Below, one piece after another: positions 1 through 10,493 of a stretch of DNA of 52,997 nucleotides. The notes under the pieces are model-generated. The model was not told the DNA's origin. It saw only the letters and a program-made list of their open reading frames with translations, and did not search any database. The position numbers and the translations under genes were made by a program. Source of the stretch: Clostridia bacterium. GTDB lineage: Bacteria; Bacillota; Clostridia; TANB77; CAG-508. The DNA is taken from assembly GCA_017404025.1 (NCBI GenBank), contig JAFRDD010000151.1:1-52997 (forward strand), given 5' to 3'. The first letter of the stretch is position 1, and each line of letters starts with the position of its first letter.

Positions 1-63
1 AATTCATACAGATTAAAAGATAAAATCGAATCAAATGTAACAGAATCAATTGAAGATGATTAA
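1..63 (+). CDS. C-terminal end of an unidentified protein (partial)
   Basis: An open frame runs from the first base to a TAA at 61-63 and encodes 20 residues ending in an acidic tail (ESIEDD). A strong hairpin terminator begins 13 bases after the stop, which supports this as a true gene end. The composition is AT-rich like the resident genes. Too little is present to name the family. The next plus-strand genes are a small membrane protein and smpB, but that is not enough to infer the function. Confidence 0.6.
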   Translation, partial: NSYRLKDKIESNVTESIEDD

Positions 64-75
64 AAAATCAAATTT

Positions 76-125
76 AAAAATGTACAATTTTGTGCATCAA
101 TAAATTTGAAAAATTGTACATTTTT
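76..125 (+). terminator. Hairpin terminator after the partial gene
   Basis: Perfect 15-bp arms (76-90 and 111-125) around a 20-base loop have an A run on one side and a T run on the other, so the hairpin can work in both directions. It closes the partial gene on the plus strand. The GC-richer minus-strand orphan ends only 9 bases away (stop at 135-137), so the insert abuts this terminator. Confidence 0.75.
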
Positions 126-134
126 GTATTGACA

Positions 135-485
135 TTAACACTGAAGATTAGTAGAGCCAAAGTTAAGCGGTGTCTCCTCTTCAGAATGAATACTTGCATC
201 TGCATAAGCAAAGATGTTCGCGCGTATCTTGCGGATGTTCTCCACATCAGTTTCAACGCGGTCATGAACCTCGTACTGATGTATCAGCTGTCCCTGTGCA
301 AACAGTTTTTCGTTGGCTATTGCCAATTCCGCTACTTTACTGTTGAGTTCTTCGCTCAGCTCAGTAATTTTCGAAGAAAGGCTCCAACTTGTGTTGCAGC
401 ACTTAGAGTAAATGCATATAGCACCTGCAGCAAAACTGATTGCCATAAGTACTACTACGCAAATAATCTGTTTTACTTTTGTCAT
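135..485 (-). CDS. Small membrane-anchored coiled-coil protein, orphan insert
   Basis: The 116-residue protein has an N-terminal hydrophobic segment (about residues 6-26, preceded by K3 and K5) that is a signal anchor or uncleaved signal peptide. A predicted coiled coil of alternating hydrophobic and Glu/Lys residues (about 35-75) follows, then a polar tail ending in Cys. The start is set by an AGGAGG-type site 8 bases upstream. It is clearly richer in G and C and uses more varied codons (CGC, GCG, GAG) than its neighbours. It stands alone with its own promoter, and its 3' end abuts the terminator of the neighbouring gene. I do not recognise the family. Most likely it is acquired DNA, and the C-terminus may be cut short at the junction. 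Confidence 0.6.
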   Translation of the reverse strand: MTKVKQIICVVVLMAISFAAGAICIYSKCCNTSWSLSSKITELSEELNSKVAELAIANEKLFAQGQLIHQYEVHDRVETDVENIRKIRANIFAYADASIHSEEETPLNFGSTNLQC

Positions 486-548
486 GTTATTACCTCCTGT
501 TGTAAGTCACGACTGCGTGGTGTGTGATCACTAAAGGATCTTACATAC

Positions 549-577
549 ATTATATCATAAATTATGTTAAACATCAA
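549..577 (-). promoter_or_regulatory. Sigma-A promoter of the 135-485 orphan
   Basis: On the minus strand TTGATG (572-577) and TATAAT (549-554) are separated by exactly 17 bases, with a TG just before the -10. The 5' leader to the start codon is about 55 bases. Confidence 0.7.
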
Positions 578-657
578 ATTTACAAAATTTTTCAAAATCA
601 TTTTATGTATATTTTTTCTTATTTTTTTAATAATATTTATGAAGGAGGAATAATTTT

Positions 658-1086
658 ATGTACAAAAAATTGTTAATTGGTACTAGTGTTATTTTAAGCA
701 TTATTTTTTCCTTTACTTTCTGTTTTGCAGCTGATGAAATGAATCAAGCTGTAAATGGTGTAAGAAATGTTGTTGGTGGTGCAGAAAATACTATGGAAGA
801 TGCAGCACAAGGTATGTCTAATATGGCAAAAGATGCTACTAACAATATTGAAAAAGGTGCTAATAATACTGCAAAAAATATAGGAAACGCTATGAATAAT
901 AATGATGATAATAATAAAAATTATGCAGCATCAAGAACAGCAGCAGAAGTTGGCGCAGAATCAACTTTTTTAGGTATATCTTCTACAGTTTGGACTTGGA
1001 TTATTGTTGGAATAGCAGTTGCTGCATTAATTGCTCTAGTATGGTATTTTTCAACTCAAAAAACTAATAATCACTATGATGATTAA
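658..1086 (+). CDS. Small secreted or membrane-anchored protein with C-terminal TM
   Basis: The 142-residue protein has a Sec signal peptide (KK at 3-4, hydrophobic 5-22, likely cleavage after CFA near 24). A low-complexity Ala/Asn/Met region with repeated amphipathic units (about 25-90) follows, then a C-terminal membrane helix (about 106-130) and a short polar tail. The start is set by GAAGGAGG upstream. It is preceded by an intergenic region and followed at once by a terminator, so it is a single-gene unit. The middle region resembles YtxH- or apolipoprotein-like amphipathic repeats in composition only. The function is unknown. Confidence 0.75.
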   Translation: MYKKLLIGTSVILSIIFSFTFCFAADEMNQAVNGVRNVVGGAENTMEDAAQGMSNMAKDATNNIEKGANNTAKNIGNAMNNNDDNNKNYAASRTAAEVGAESTFLGISSTVWTWIIVGIAVAALIALVWYFSTQKTNNHYDD

Positions 1087-1099
1087 TTTCCTATAACAT

Positions 1100-1127
1100 A
1101 AAAAGGTTTTCAATTAAACCTTTTTTT
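1100..1127 (+). terminator. Intrinsic terminator
   Basis: Arms 1100-1109 and 1116-1125 (AAAAAGGTTT / AAACCTTTTT) are followed by a T run directly after the 658-1086 gene. Confidence 0.75.
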
Positions 1128-1176
1128 CTTTTTTTGATTGTGATATAATATTACATAGAAATGAGGTAATTAAATT

Positions 1177-1632
1177 ATGAATACAAAATTAATTGCAAAA
1201 AATCCTACTGCATATCACAATTATACTATTGAAGATAAATTAGAAGCAGGAATTGTTCTTTCTGGTACAGAAATAAAATCAATAAGAAGTGGAAAAGCAA
1301 ATTTGAAAGATTCTTACGCCCAAATAAAAAATGGTGAAATTTTTATTATTGGAATGCATATAAGTCCTTATGAACATGGAAATATCTTTAATAAAGATCC
1401 TTTGCGTAATAGAAAACTTCTTTTAAATAGAAGAGAAATTAATAAAATTATAGGAATGGTAACACAAAAAGGTTATAGTTTAGTGCCTATAAGCATGTAT
1501 TTTAAAGGAAGTATTGTAAAAATTGAACTAGGAATAGGAAAAGGAAAAAAATTATATGATAAACGTCAAGATATCGCAAAAAAAGAAGCTGAAAGACGAA
1601 TTTTGCAACATCTATCACAAAAAAATCAATAA
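1177..1632 (+). CDS. smpB: SsrA-binding protein SmpB
   Basis: SmpB binds tmRNA and delivers it to stalled ribosomes in trans-translation. The 151 residues match the usual length. The N-terminus [13 protein letters not shown] and the block [19 protein letters not shown] (about 29-47) are family hallmarks, as is the basic C-terminal tail with [11 protein letters not shown] (about 121-132) that enters the decoding centre. The start follows a GAGGTAA site. The gene ends in a hairpin shared with the convergent dockerin gene. Rescue of stalled ribosomes may matter in an organism where a codon seems to cause frame changes; that link is inference. Confidence 0.97.
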   Translation: MNTKLIAKNPTAYHNYTIEDKLEAGIVLSGTEIKSIRSGKANLKDSYAQIKNGEIFIIGMHISPYEHGNIFNKDPLRNRKLLLNRREINKIIGMVTQKGYSLVPISMYFKGSIVKIELGIGKGKKLYDKRQDIAKKEAERRILQHLSQKNQ

Positions 1633-1655
1633 GGACTTATTATTTAAGTCCTTAT
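1630..1655. terminator. Bidirectional terminator between smpB and the dockerin gene
   Basis: TAAGGACTTA and its complement form a short hairpin with A and T runs on either side. The shifted-frame stop of the dockerin gene (1652-1654) lies at the base of this hairpin, whereas the unshifted stop (1644-1646) lies inside it. Confidence 0.7.
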
Positions 1656-3407
1656 TTTAGTGTTTCTATCCATTCTGGATGATTTCCGTGCTATTGTTTC
1701 ATTTTTTGACGCTGCTATATATCTTCTTAAAATTAATACATCTATTAAATTTATATCATTATCACCATCATTTAAATTTGCTCTTCTATACTCTTCTTCT
1801 GTTAAATTCCATTCTTCTAAATGAGTTTGTGTTTTTTGCATTGCTATATATCTTCTCATAATTAACAAATCTCTCAAATCTACTCTATCGTCTTTATTTA
1901 TATCTCCTTTTCTTTCCGCCCATTGGGCAGTTAAATCAAAATATGAGTGATGCCATTTTAAATCAGTTTTTCGCAAATATCCTTCGTTTAGACAATTAGC
2001 ACACTGTTCACTATTTTGGGCCAAATGAAACTCTACATTCCATTCTTTTACTTTGTATCCTTTTTTTATAAAAGTTACCTGAGGTAAAGTAACTCCACTT
2101 GACTTAGTAATAAGTTCTTTTTGAGTATATTCCATTTCCCCTTCTTCTGCATCATTTCCGTTATAGTAAACTCTAAAAAAGCCTGTCGTTTCGCTTCCAC
2201 CACTTATTTGTAAATTATTATTAGTTTCATCACGTTGTAAATTATATCTATATCGAACTAAACCATATTCAAAATTTTCTATCTTATTACCACCATTTGA
2301 TGTATCTTCAGAAATAACTACTGTATCTCCTGTACAATTTCTTGTATGAATAAAAGCCCATGCTTCTTCTGAATTGCTAAATTTATTTTCCGTATTTCTT
2401 CCTATTGCTGTGTTTCCTGTTATTGTCATATTTCTAAAAGCAATTGCATTTATTGCATAATATTTAATGTTTACAAAATTATTATTTATTATTTTAATAT
2501 TACTAGATAATTTTTGTAAATAATTATTATTATTTGGCTGTGCGCCTGTATCACCAGCAACTCTATAAATTGTATGGCATCCAATTGCGGTTAAAACATT
2601 TTCAAATGTACAATTCTGAATTATTACATCTTCCATTGGCGTACCATCTACTGGATAACTAGTAGTTTCCCCATTTGCTGATGAATCTAAATGAATTACT
2701 TCATTTGCAAAGTCTAATTTTTCTGAAGTTGAAATTTGATCTTTTATTGTTACTCCATCTATTAAAACTGTTTTTGAAGCAGATGGATTTATTGTATGTC
2801 CAGAACTGTTCAAAAGTGTAAGATTTTTTATAGTTAAGCCTTCTCCATGTCTAAATCTAAATGCTCCATGCATTGCCTCTGAATTATTGTTACAATTCCA
2901 TGTTCCACCTTCTACTCTTATATTATGCCATTGAATATATCCACCATGTGTGCAATTAGAACCAGAACATATATTTCCACTATCATTTATATGATATGAT
3001 GCTAACATTACATCATTTCCATTTTTATTAAATATAGTTGTATTTTCGTTTAATAATAATTTTGTATTTGAAAAAATCTTTAATGGAACACTTATGTAAT
3101 AAGTACCTTCCGGTATATCCACTTCTATTTCCCTGTTAGTTCCATTTACTATTTCTTCTTTTGCTTTGTTTAATGCATTTTGAATTGAAGTTGTATCATC
3201 CTCTTCGTCATTTCCATTTGCGCCAAAATCTACAACACTAAAGTTCAACCCCTCTTCGGATATTTCTCCTATTCTTTGTGTAGACTTTACACTTATTTGT
3301 TTTTTTGTAGATTCTTCTATATTTATACTATTAAAATATATTGACACTAGTGTAGCAATTACAATTACTATTATTAATATTAATACTATAACAACCTTTT
3401 TCTTCAT
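1652..3407 (-). CDS. Membrane-anchored beta-helix (pectate-lyase-like) protein with dockerin, CGG frameshift near the end
   Basis: Reading complement(join(1652..1687,1689..3407)) gives 584 residues. There is an N-terminal membrane anchor (about 5-25). A right-handed beta-helix region follows, starting at FSVVDFGANGNDEEDDT, the typical start of pectate-lyase-3 or GH28-like folds. Next are a linker with a CxNC pair and two dockerin-type repeats (DINKDDRVDLRDLLIMRRYIA and a second with NDGDND). It probably acts on surface polysaccharide. The start is the Met at 3407, after AAAGGG. An upstream Met at 3470 would translate a dispersed repeat and is unlikely. At codon CGG (1686-1688) a +1 shift gives AGNHPEWIETLK and a stop just before the terminator. 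Without the shift the frame reads 14 further residues into the terminator. Confidence 0.75.
1686..1688 (-). other. In-frame CGG, putative +1 frameshift site (dockerin gene)
   Basis: The minus-strand context is GCA CGG AAA. Skipping the C gives GCA GGA AAT. This is the only in-frame CGG in the gene. Support is weaker here than at the other three sites because only about a dozen residues follow. Confidence 0.5.
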
Positions 3408-3421
3408 ATTTTTCCCTTTCG

Positions 3422-4478
<1,057 letters not shown>

Positions 4479-4549
4479 TTAATTTTTTATCTTTCTTCTG
4501 TTATTTTATTTCTATTTTTTTAATATGTCAATAGCAAGTATTTTTTATT

Positions 4550-4714
4550 TTATTTGTTATACTCATAACTTGAGCACATAGATTCATCTGGACTTTTTGT
4601 TCTAACATTTGGCATTGGAGCAACTTCTATTGACTCTAATACACATCTTCCATATTTCTCATTATTGTATTTACAACTTGTTACTGAACAATGTATTTTT
4701 TGATTTTCTTCCAT
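4550..4714 (-). CDS. DUF1540 small cysteine-rich protein
   Basis: This short gene (54 residues) starts with ATG at 4712-4714 after an AGGAGGTTAAA site. The sequence IHCSVTSCKYN...GRCVLESIEV...SMCSSY has the four-Cys spacing of DUF1540, a family common in spore-forming Firmicutes and thought to bind metal. It lies between fba and eno on the same strand. The precise role is unknown. Confidence 0.85.
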   Translation of the reverse strand: MEENQKIHCSVTSCKYNNEKYGRCVLESIEVAPMPNVRTKSPDESMCSSYEYNK

Positions 4715-4776
4715 TTTAACCTCCTAAATTTAAATATATAAACAAATTATTTGTTTATAATATTATTATGTGAATA

Positions 4777-4816
4777 AAAAAAATTACTATTCTAAATTTT
4801 GAATAGTAATTTTTTT
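4777..4816 (-). terminator. Terminator of eno
   Basis: Perfect 16-bp arms (4777-4792, 4801-4816) with an 8-base loop and a terminal T run on the minus strand lie 6 bases after the eno stop codon. Confidence 0.85.
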
Positions 4817-4821
4817 CTTTA

Positions 4822-6129
<1,308 letters not shown>

Positions 6130-6160
6130 TTACTACCTCCTTGTTTTTTGGCATTTTAAT

Positions 6161-6201
6161 AACCACTTATGTATTCTATCACAAGTGGTTTACTTTTTCA
6201 A
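6161..6201 (-). promoter_or_regulatory. eno promoter with overlapping palindrome (candidate operator)
   Basis: On the minus strand TTGAAA (6196-6201) and TAGAAT (6173-6178) are 17 bases apart with an extended TG. An 8-bp inverted repeat (6161-6168 AACCACTT, 6183-6190 AAGTGGTT) straddles the -10, where a bound repressor would block transcription. The regulator is not known from the sequence. Confidence 0.6.
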
Positions 6202-6221
6202 GCATTTTACTTAAAATCATA

Positions 6222-6914
6222 TTAGTTTATTTTTTTTGCGTTTTTTTCACATTTTTCCGGTATATTTTTTAAACTCAAATACCAACTAAATCCATTTTTG
6301 TTTTCTTCAATACTTTTTATTCTTTGTTCCATTTCTTTTACTGTTTGTGGAATAGGTAATATTACTGGTTGATTAGGCATCCAATTTGCTGGAGTAGAAC
6401 TTTCAGAACAATCTGCTACTTGAAGTGCTTGAATAATTCTAATTATTTCTGGTATAAATCTTCCAACATTCATTGGATATATTAAAATTGTTCTTACTAT
6501 TTGCTTATCATCTATTATGAATACATTTCTTACTGTTGCTGTTGTACTTATATCACTTGCTATCATTCCATATTTTCTAGCAATTTGGCCGCTTCTATCT
6601 GCTATAATTGGGAATGGAATCATTTCTCCTGTTCGCCTATAAATATCATTTACCCATGCTAAATGTGAACTATTACTGTCTATGCTTAAACCTAAAAGTT
6701 CTGTATTAAGTCTTTCAAAATATGTATATGCTCTTGAGAATGCAATAAATTCAGTAGTGCAAACAGGAGTAAAATCCCCTGGGTGACTAAATAGTACTAA
6801 CCATTTTCCTTTATAATCTTCTAATGTCTTTTTTCCAAAGGTTGTAATTGCTTCAAAATCCGGGGCTTTTTGCCCTATTTTTACATTTCCATTCATCATT
6901 AATTCATAATCCAT
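6222..6914 (-). CDS. Peroxiredoxin (Prx6/1-Cys-like)
   Basis: A thiol peroxidase that reduces hydrogen peroxide and alkyl hydroperoxides. The 230 residues have the AhpC/TSA fold with peroxidatic C52 in HPGDFTPVCTTEF, Arg in ADRSGQIARKYG, and the long C-terminal domain (about 160-230) of the Prx6 group. Two further Cys (in VADCSES and PEKCEK) could serve in resolution. The ribosome binding site lies within one arm of a 13-bp hairpin that is also placed to terminate the upstream wall-protein gene, so expression may depend on read-through or hairpin opening. Confidence 0.92.
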   Translation of the reverse strand: MDYELMMNGNVKIGQKAPDFEAITTFGKKTLEDYKGKWLVLFSHPGDFTPVCTTEFIAFSRAYTYFERLNTELLGLSIDSNSSHLAWVNDIYRRTGEMIPFPIIADRSGQIARKYGMIASDISTTATVRNVFIIDDKQIVRTILIYPMNVGRFIPEIIRIIQALQVADCSESSTPANWMPNQPVILPIPQTVKEMEQRIKSIEENKNGFSWYLSLKNIPEKCEKNAKKIN

Positions 6915-6920
6915 AAAAAT

Positions 6921-6959
6921 AAACTCCTCTCATTTTTATTTATTATATGAGAGGAGTTT
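6921..6959 (-). terminator. Hairpin terminating the SPKTG gene and holding the peroxiredoxin RBS
   Basis: Perfect 13-bp arms (6921-6933, 6947-6959) lie 31 bases after the upstream stop codon. On the minus strand the second arm contains GAGAGGAG, the Shine-Dalgarno sequence of the peroxiredoxin gene. A long T run is missing, so termination may be partial. Confidence 0.65.
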
Positions 6960-6989
6960 TATTTTTGTTATTTTAATTCTATATATTAA

Positions 6990-9320
6990 TTATTTTCTTT
7001 TTCTTATTACTGCAGCAATTCCTATAACAGAAACAATTAGTACACCTATCATTATTCCTGATAAATCTCCTGTTTTTGGTGATTTTTCTATTGCTTGAGC
7101 TGCAGATAATAATTCAGGATATGTTGTATCAACATTAGCTTTTAATTTGCTATTTACTAAATCTTTAACTTCTTCAGATAAAGCTTCATATGGCTCAGCT
7201 GCTTTTATTACTTTTTTATAATTTGAATTATTAACTTCTCCTATTACTTTACCATCTTTGTCAGTTAAATAATCATTTATAAATTCTTCAGCTGCTCTAT
7301 TAATTAATTCTTCTCTAGCTTTTTCTAATAACTCTGGATATGTACTATCTACATTATTAGCAACTAGTAAATCATTTATTAATCCTTTAACTTTATCAGA
7401 TGAATTATTCCATGTATCTTCTCCAGCTACAATTTTTTCTTCATCTAATCCTTCTAAGTAATTATCATAAAATTCTTTAGCTGCTGTTCTATCTAGAAAA
7501 TCTTTAGCTTCTTCTACTATTTCATCTATTGATATTTCTAATTTTTGGTCAACTCTTTCTTTAACTATATTTGATGGAATAGCATTATAATTATTTTCTA
7601 AATTATTTACTATATCATTAGCAATTGATTTTGTTAATTCTTCATTTAATTTATTATCTTCAATAAATTTATCAGCTAATGCTGTTAAGAAATCATCAGC
7701 TTCTTGGATTTTTTGTTCCATTGTTTTACCAATCATTTCTTCAACCATAGCTTTTACTCTTTCATCATCAATTGCATTATCTAATGTTATAATATCTTCA
7801 GCTATTTCTGTTGTTAATTCATCATTTAATTTGTGTTCTGCCACAAAATTTCTTGCTTCTTCTAAATCAGCTAAATAATCTTGTGCTGCTCCTAAAATTG
7901 AAGCATAATCTGAATTTGCAATTTCATTATCAATTTTTTGTTTTAAAGATGTTTCATTTACATATGGATTTGATGCAATTGAATTATATTCTGTATCTAC
8001 ATCACCTGTAATCTTCTTTGCTAAATCTTCATATATATCTGTAACTTCTTGATTTAATGCAGTATTTTTATTGTAATTTCTTAGTGATTTTGTTCCTGCT
8101 AATTCTTCATAATTTGCTAAAAATATGTTATCAACAAAAGTATCAGCAATTGTTTGTTCTAAGTGATTTCTTACATATGCAATTTGTGATGCATAGTTAC
8201 GACCAACTGCAGAAGTTAAAATTGAATCTACTGTTGATTTTACATCAGAATCTAAATCACTCCATTTATAATCTGAATTAATTTCAGAATCTAATATTTT
8301 TTCATCATTTATTTTTGATAAATTAACATCTGGTGTATCTATAATATATGTTTTTATAAATTTATATGCTTTTGCATTTACTAATAATGTTGGATAATCT
8401 ACTGATGAATATCCTCCATATGTAGCTGATGGTTCACTTGTTAGTATTAAATTTACTCTGTCTTTTACAATATTTTTTAAGTTATTATATTCTGTTTGAG
8501 CATTAATAATTGTTTCGCAATTATCTTTGTTTGCTACAGTATTTCCTTTTAGTCCATTTACACTTGTACTTGTAATAAATGTTCTAGCAAGGCTTGTTAA
8601 GTAATTGTCTGCTACATTATATAATTCATTATAATTTGCATATGTTCCATTAGAAGCTGATGCTATTATGCTATCTAAACGTTGCTTTTCATATGCATTT
8701 AATGCATTATATTTTGATTTTGCATTTAAAATTGCCTCAAACTTGTTGTTATCTTCTGGATAAATATTCATGTTTTCTGAATAATAAACTGTGTTGTTTC
8801 CATTAAATGTTATGTCTAAAGCACTTGCAGCATTTTGGAAATTTGTTGAATAATATGATATTACATTTACAGTATTATCATATGCTTCAACACCTGCTGG
8901 CCAATCATTTCCTGTATTTCTAGTAATAATATGTACTGTTTGTGTTCCTGTTTTTAAAGCATTTACTATTAGTTTTTCTCCTCCATTTTGAGTTTGTGTT
9001 GAGTCAAGACCTGTTACTACTCCATTGGCTTCAGCATTGTCTAATGACATTGTGTAATGATTAGCTGAGCATCCAGCTTTAACTGTTCCTGGTGTATTTT
9101 CATCAGTTGAAAGTGGAATACTTACTCTTGTTATAAGATTTCCAGAACCATCAACTTCACCATAAGTTAAATATAATGTTACACCCGTTACTGTTCTTGT
9201 TTGATTTACAGTACTCCCTGTTGTTGTTTGTCCTTGCCATGTTGCAGCATTAACGCTTGTTGTAATAGATATCATTACAATAAGTATTAATGCAATTAGT
9301 AAAGATTTTTTCTTTTCCAT
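6990..9320 (-). CDS. Large cell-wall-anchored surface protein with SPKTG sorting signal
   Basis: The 776-residue protein has a Sec signal peptide (1-25, ending VNA), a Thr-rich start and a long helical region of repeated units. Each unit contains segments such as DDFLTALADKFIEDNKLNEELT or similar, together with 'AKEFYDNYL'- or 'AEEFINDYL'-like phrases, about seven copies over roughly 330-740. The tail is SPKTG (747-751), a hydrophobic stretch and RKRK, a complete sorting signal. Clostridioides difficile SrtB is known to use (S/P)PXTG motifs, and a class B sortase lies divergently next to this gene. It is strongly expressed by the look of its promoter. The ligand is unknown. Confidence 0.85.
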   Translation of the reverse strand: MEKKKSLLIALILIVMISITTSVNAATWQGQTTTGSTVNQTRTVTGVTLYLTYGEVDGSGNLITRVSIPLSTDENTPGTVKAGCSANHYTMSLDNAEANGVVTGLDSTQTQNGGEKLIVNALKTGTQTVHIITRNTGNDWPAGVEAYDNTVNVISYYSTNFQNAASALDITFNGNNTVYYSENMNIYPEDNNKFEAILNAKSKYNALNAYEKQRLDSIIASASNGTYANYNELYNVADNYLTSLARTFITSTSVNGLKGNTVANKDNCETIINAQTEYNNLKNIVKDRVNLILTSEPSATYGGYSSVDYPTLLVNAKAYKFIKTYIIDTPDVNLSKINDEKILDSEINSDYKWSDLDSDVKSTVDSILTSAVGRNYASQIAYVRNHLEQTIADTFVDNIFLANYEELAGTKSLRNYNKNTALNQEVTDIYEDLAKKITGDVDTEYNSIASNPYVNETSLKQKIDNEIANSDYASILGAAQDYLADLEEARNFVAEHKLNDELTTEIAEDIITLDNAIDDERVKAMVEEMIGKTMEQKIQEADDFLTALADKFIEDNKLNEELTKSIANDIVNNLENNYNAIPSNIVKERVDQKLEISIDEIVEEAKDFLDRTAAKEFYDNYLEGLDEEKIVAGEDTWNNSSDKVKGLINDLLVANNVDSTYPELLEKAREELINRAAEEFINDYLTDKDGKVIGEVNNSNYKKVIKAAEPYEALSEEVKDLVNSKLKANVDTTYPELLSAAQAIEKSPKTGDLSGIMIGVLIVSVIGIAAVIRKRK

Positions 9321-9364
9321 CTTTTTTCTCCTTTCAATTTTTTGATATTTTTTATATCGTTTTA

Positions 9365-9393
9365 ATTTTATAGAAGAAATTTTTTACTGTCAA
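9365..9393 (-). promoter_or_regulatory. Promoter of the SPKTG protein gene
   Basis: On the minus strand a consensus TTGACA (9388-9393) and TAAAAT (9365-9370) are separated by 17 bases. Confidence 0.75.
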
Positions 9394-9410
9394 CGTTCTA
9401 TATTAAAATT

Positions 9411-9523
9411 ACAAAAATGTAACTTTTTTGTAATTCTTTTGTAGTTTCTTTGTAATTTTTTGAATTTTTTTGTAATATTTTGTAATATTTGTAATATTTT
9501 TGTAATTTTTGTAATATATTTTT
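9411..9523. repeat. Cluster of TTTTGTAAT motifs between wall protein and sortase genes
   Basis: About eight irregularly spaced copies of TTTGTAAT or close variants (one with TTTGTAGT) fill the intergenic region upstream of the sortase. They could be regulator binding sites or simply slippage-prone low-complexity DNA. Confidence 0.6.
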
Positions 9524-9590
9524 TTCTATTGATTTTTATTTTTATTTTATTTATAATTATAAAAAAAGAAAGGCATGGTATGAAATAATT

Positions 9591-10449
9591 ATGAATGAAA
9601 AAAAAGATTTCAAATTAACAGAACCTGTAATTCTTACTTTTGAAAAGGAAAAAGAAGATTCCAATTTATTAAAAAAATATAGAAGAAATAAAGATTTCAG
9701 ATTTGTTTATAAAAAATATTTATTAATTATATTTTTTTCTATAACGCTCATTATTTCGCTATCTTATCTAATACATTGGAATATTGAAAACCAAAAGAAC
9801 GCCCAAATGATTCAAACTGTTGGTGATTATTTAATTCAAAAGCCTTCTTCTGATGGCACAAATATTACTAACGATAGTTTTTCAATAGATTTTGATGGTC
9901 TAAAATCTATTAATAACTCGTGTTTCGGATGGATTAGTGTTAATAATACAAATATAAATTATCCAGTTGTTAAATATACTAATAATGAATATTATTTAAA
10001 TCATTCATTTGATAAATCTCAAAATTCTGCTGGTTGGATTTATTCAGATTATAGAAATACATGTGACGGATTTGATAAGAATTTAATTATATATGGTCAT
10101 AATCGAAAAGATGGTACCATGTTTAGTCCTATGAATGAAACATGTTTAAATGAAAATTGGTATAAAAATAAAGAAAATCAAATAATAAAGCTTTATACAG
10201 AAACCCGGTACAATTGATTATCAAATTATTTCTATATATACTGTCACTCCAGAAAGTTACTATACAACAACATCTTTTTTATCTAATTCTGTTTATGAAG
10301 ATTTTATAAATAAAATCAAATCACGTAGTATTTATGATTTTGGAGTTGAAACATCTTCATCAGATCACATATTAACACTTTCAACTTGTTCAAATAATAG
10401 TTCACACAGAACTGTAATACATGCTAAAAAAATAGATGCTTTGAAATAA
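9591..10449 (+). CDS. Class B sortase, split by an in-frame CGG (+1 shift)
   Basis: Reading join(9591..10205,10207..10449) gives 285 residues. There is a cytoplasmic N-terminus, one membrane helix (about 43-62), then the sortase fold. The catalytic His is H170 (IYGHNRKDGTMF). After the shift come catalytic C266 (LTLSTCS) and R273 (HRTVIHAK). Without the shift the frame ends at 208 residues and lacks both. Sortases cleave the sorting motif and join the protein to the peptidoglycan; the adjacent SPKTG protein is the likely substrate. The shifted frame ends inside the loop of the terminator, as expected of a real gene end. The start has only a weak GAAAGG site at some distance. Confidence 0.85.
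10206..10208 (+). other. In-frame CGG, putative +1 frameshift site (sortase)
   Basis: Context GAA ACC CGG TAC. Skipping C10206 gives ACC GGT ACA and continues the sortase through its catalytic Cys and Arg. The zero frame stops three codons later (TAC AAT TGA). Confidence 0.7.
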
Positions 10450-10461
10450 GCATCTATTTTT
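10428..10461 (+). terminator. Terminator of the sortase gene
   Basis: Perfect 14-bp arms (10428-10441, 10448-10461) end in a T run. The stop codon of the shifted frame lies at 10447-10449 in the loop. Confidence 0.8.
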
Positions 10462-10493
10462 GTTAATACTAAAAATATTTTTTCTTAATACTT

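Noticed and set aside
90..527. A 145-residue plus-strand open frame across the 135-485 gene
   Set aside because: It is antisense to a gene with promoter and RBS, has no RBS of its own and an unlikely composition.
9411..9523. CRISPR array
   Set aside because: The repeats are only 8-9 bases with no spacers of even length, and no cas genes are present.
10190..10215. A -1 slippery heptamer at the sortase or other break sites
   Set aside because: No X XXY YYZ sequence is present at any of the four sites and a +1 step is what restores the frame.
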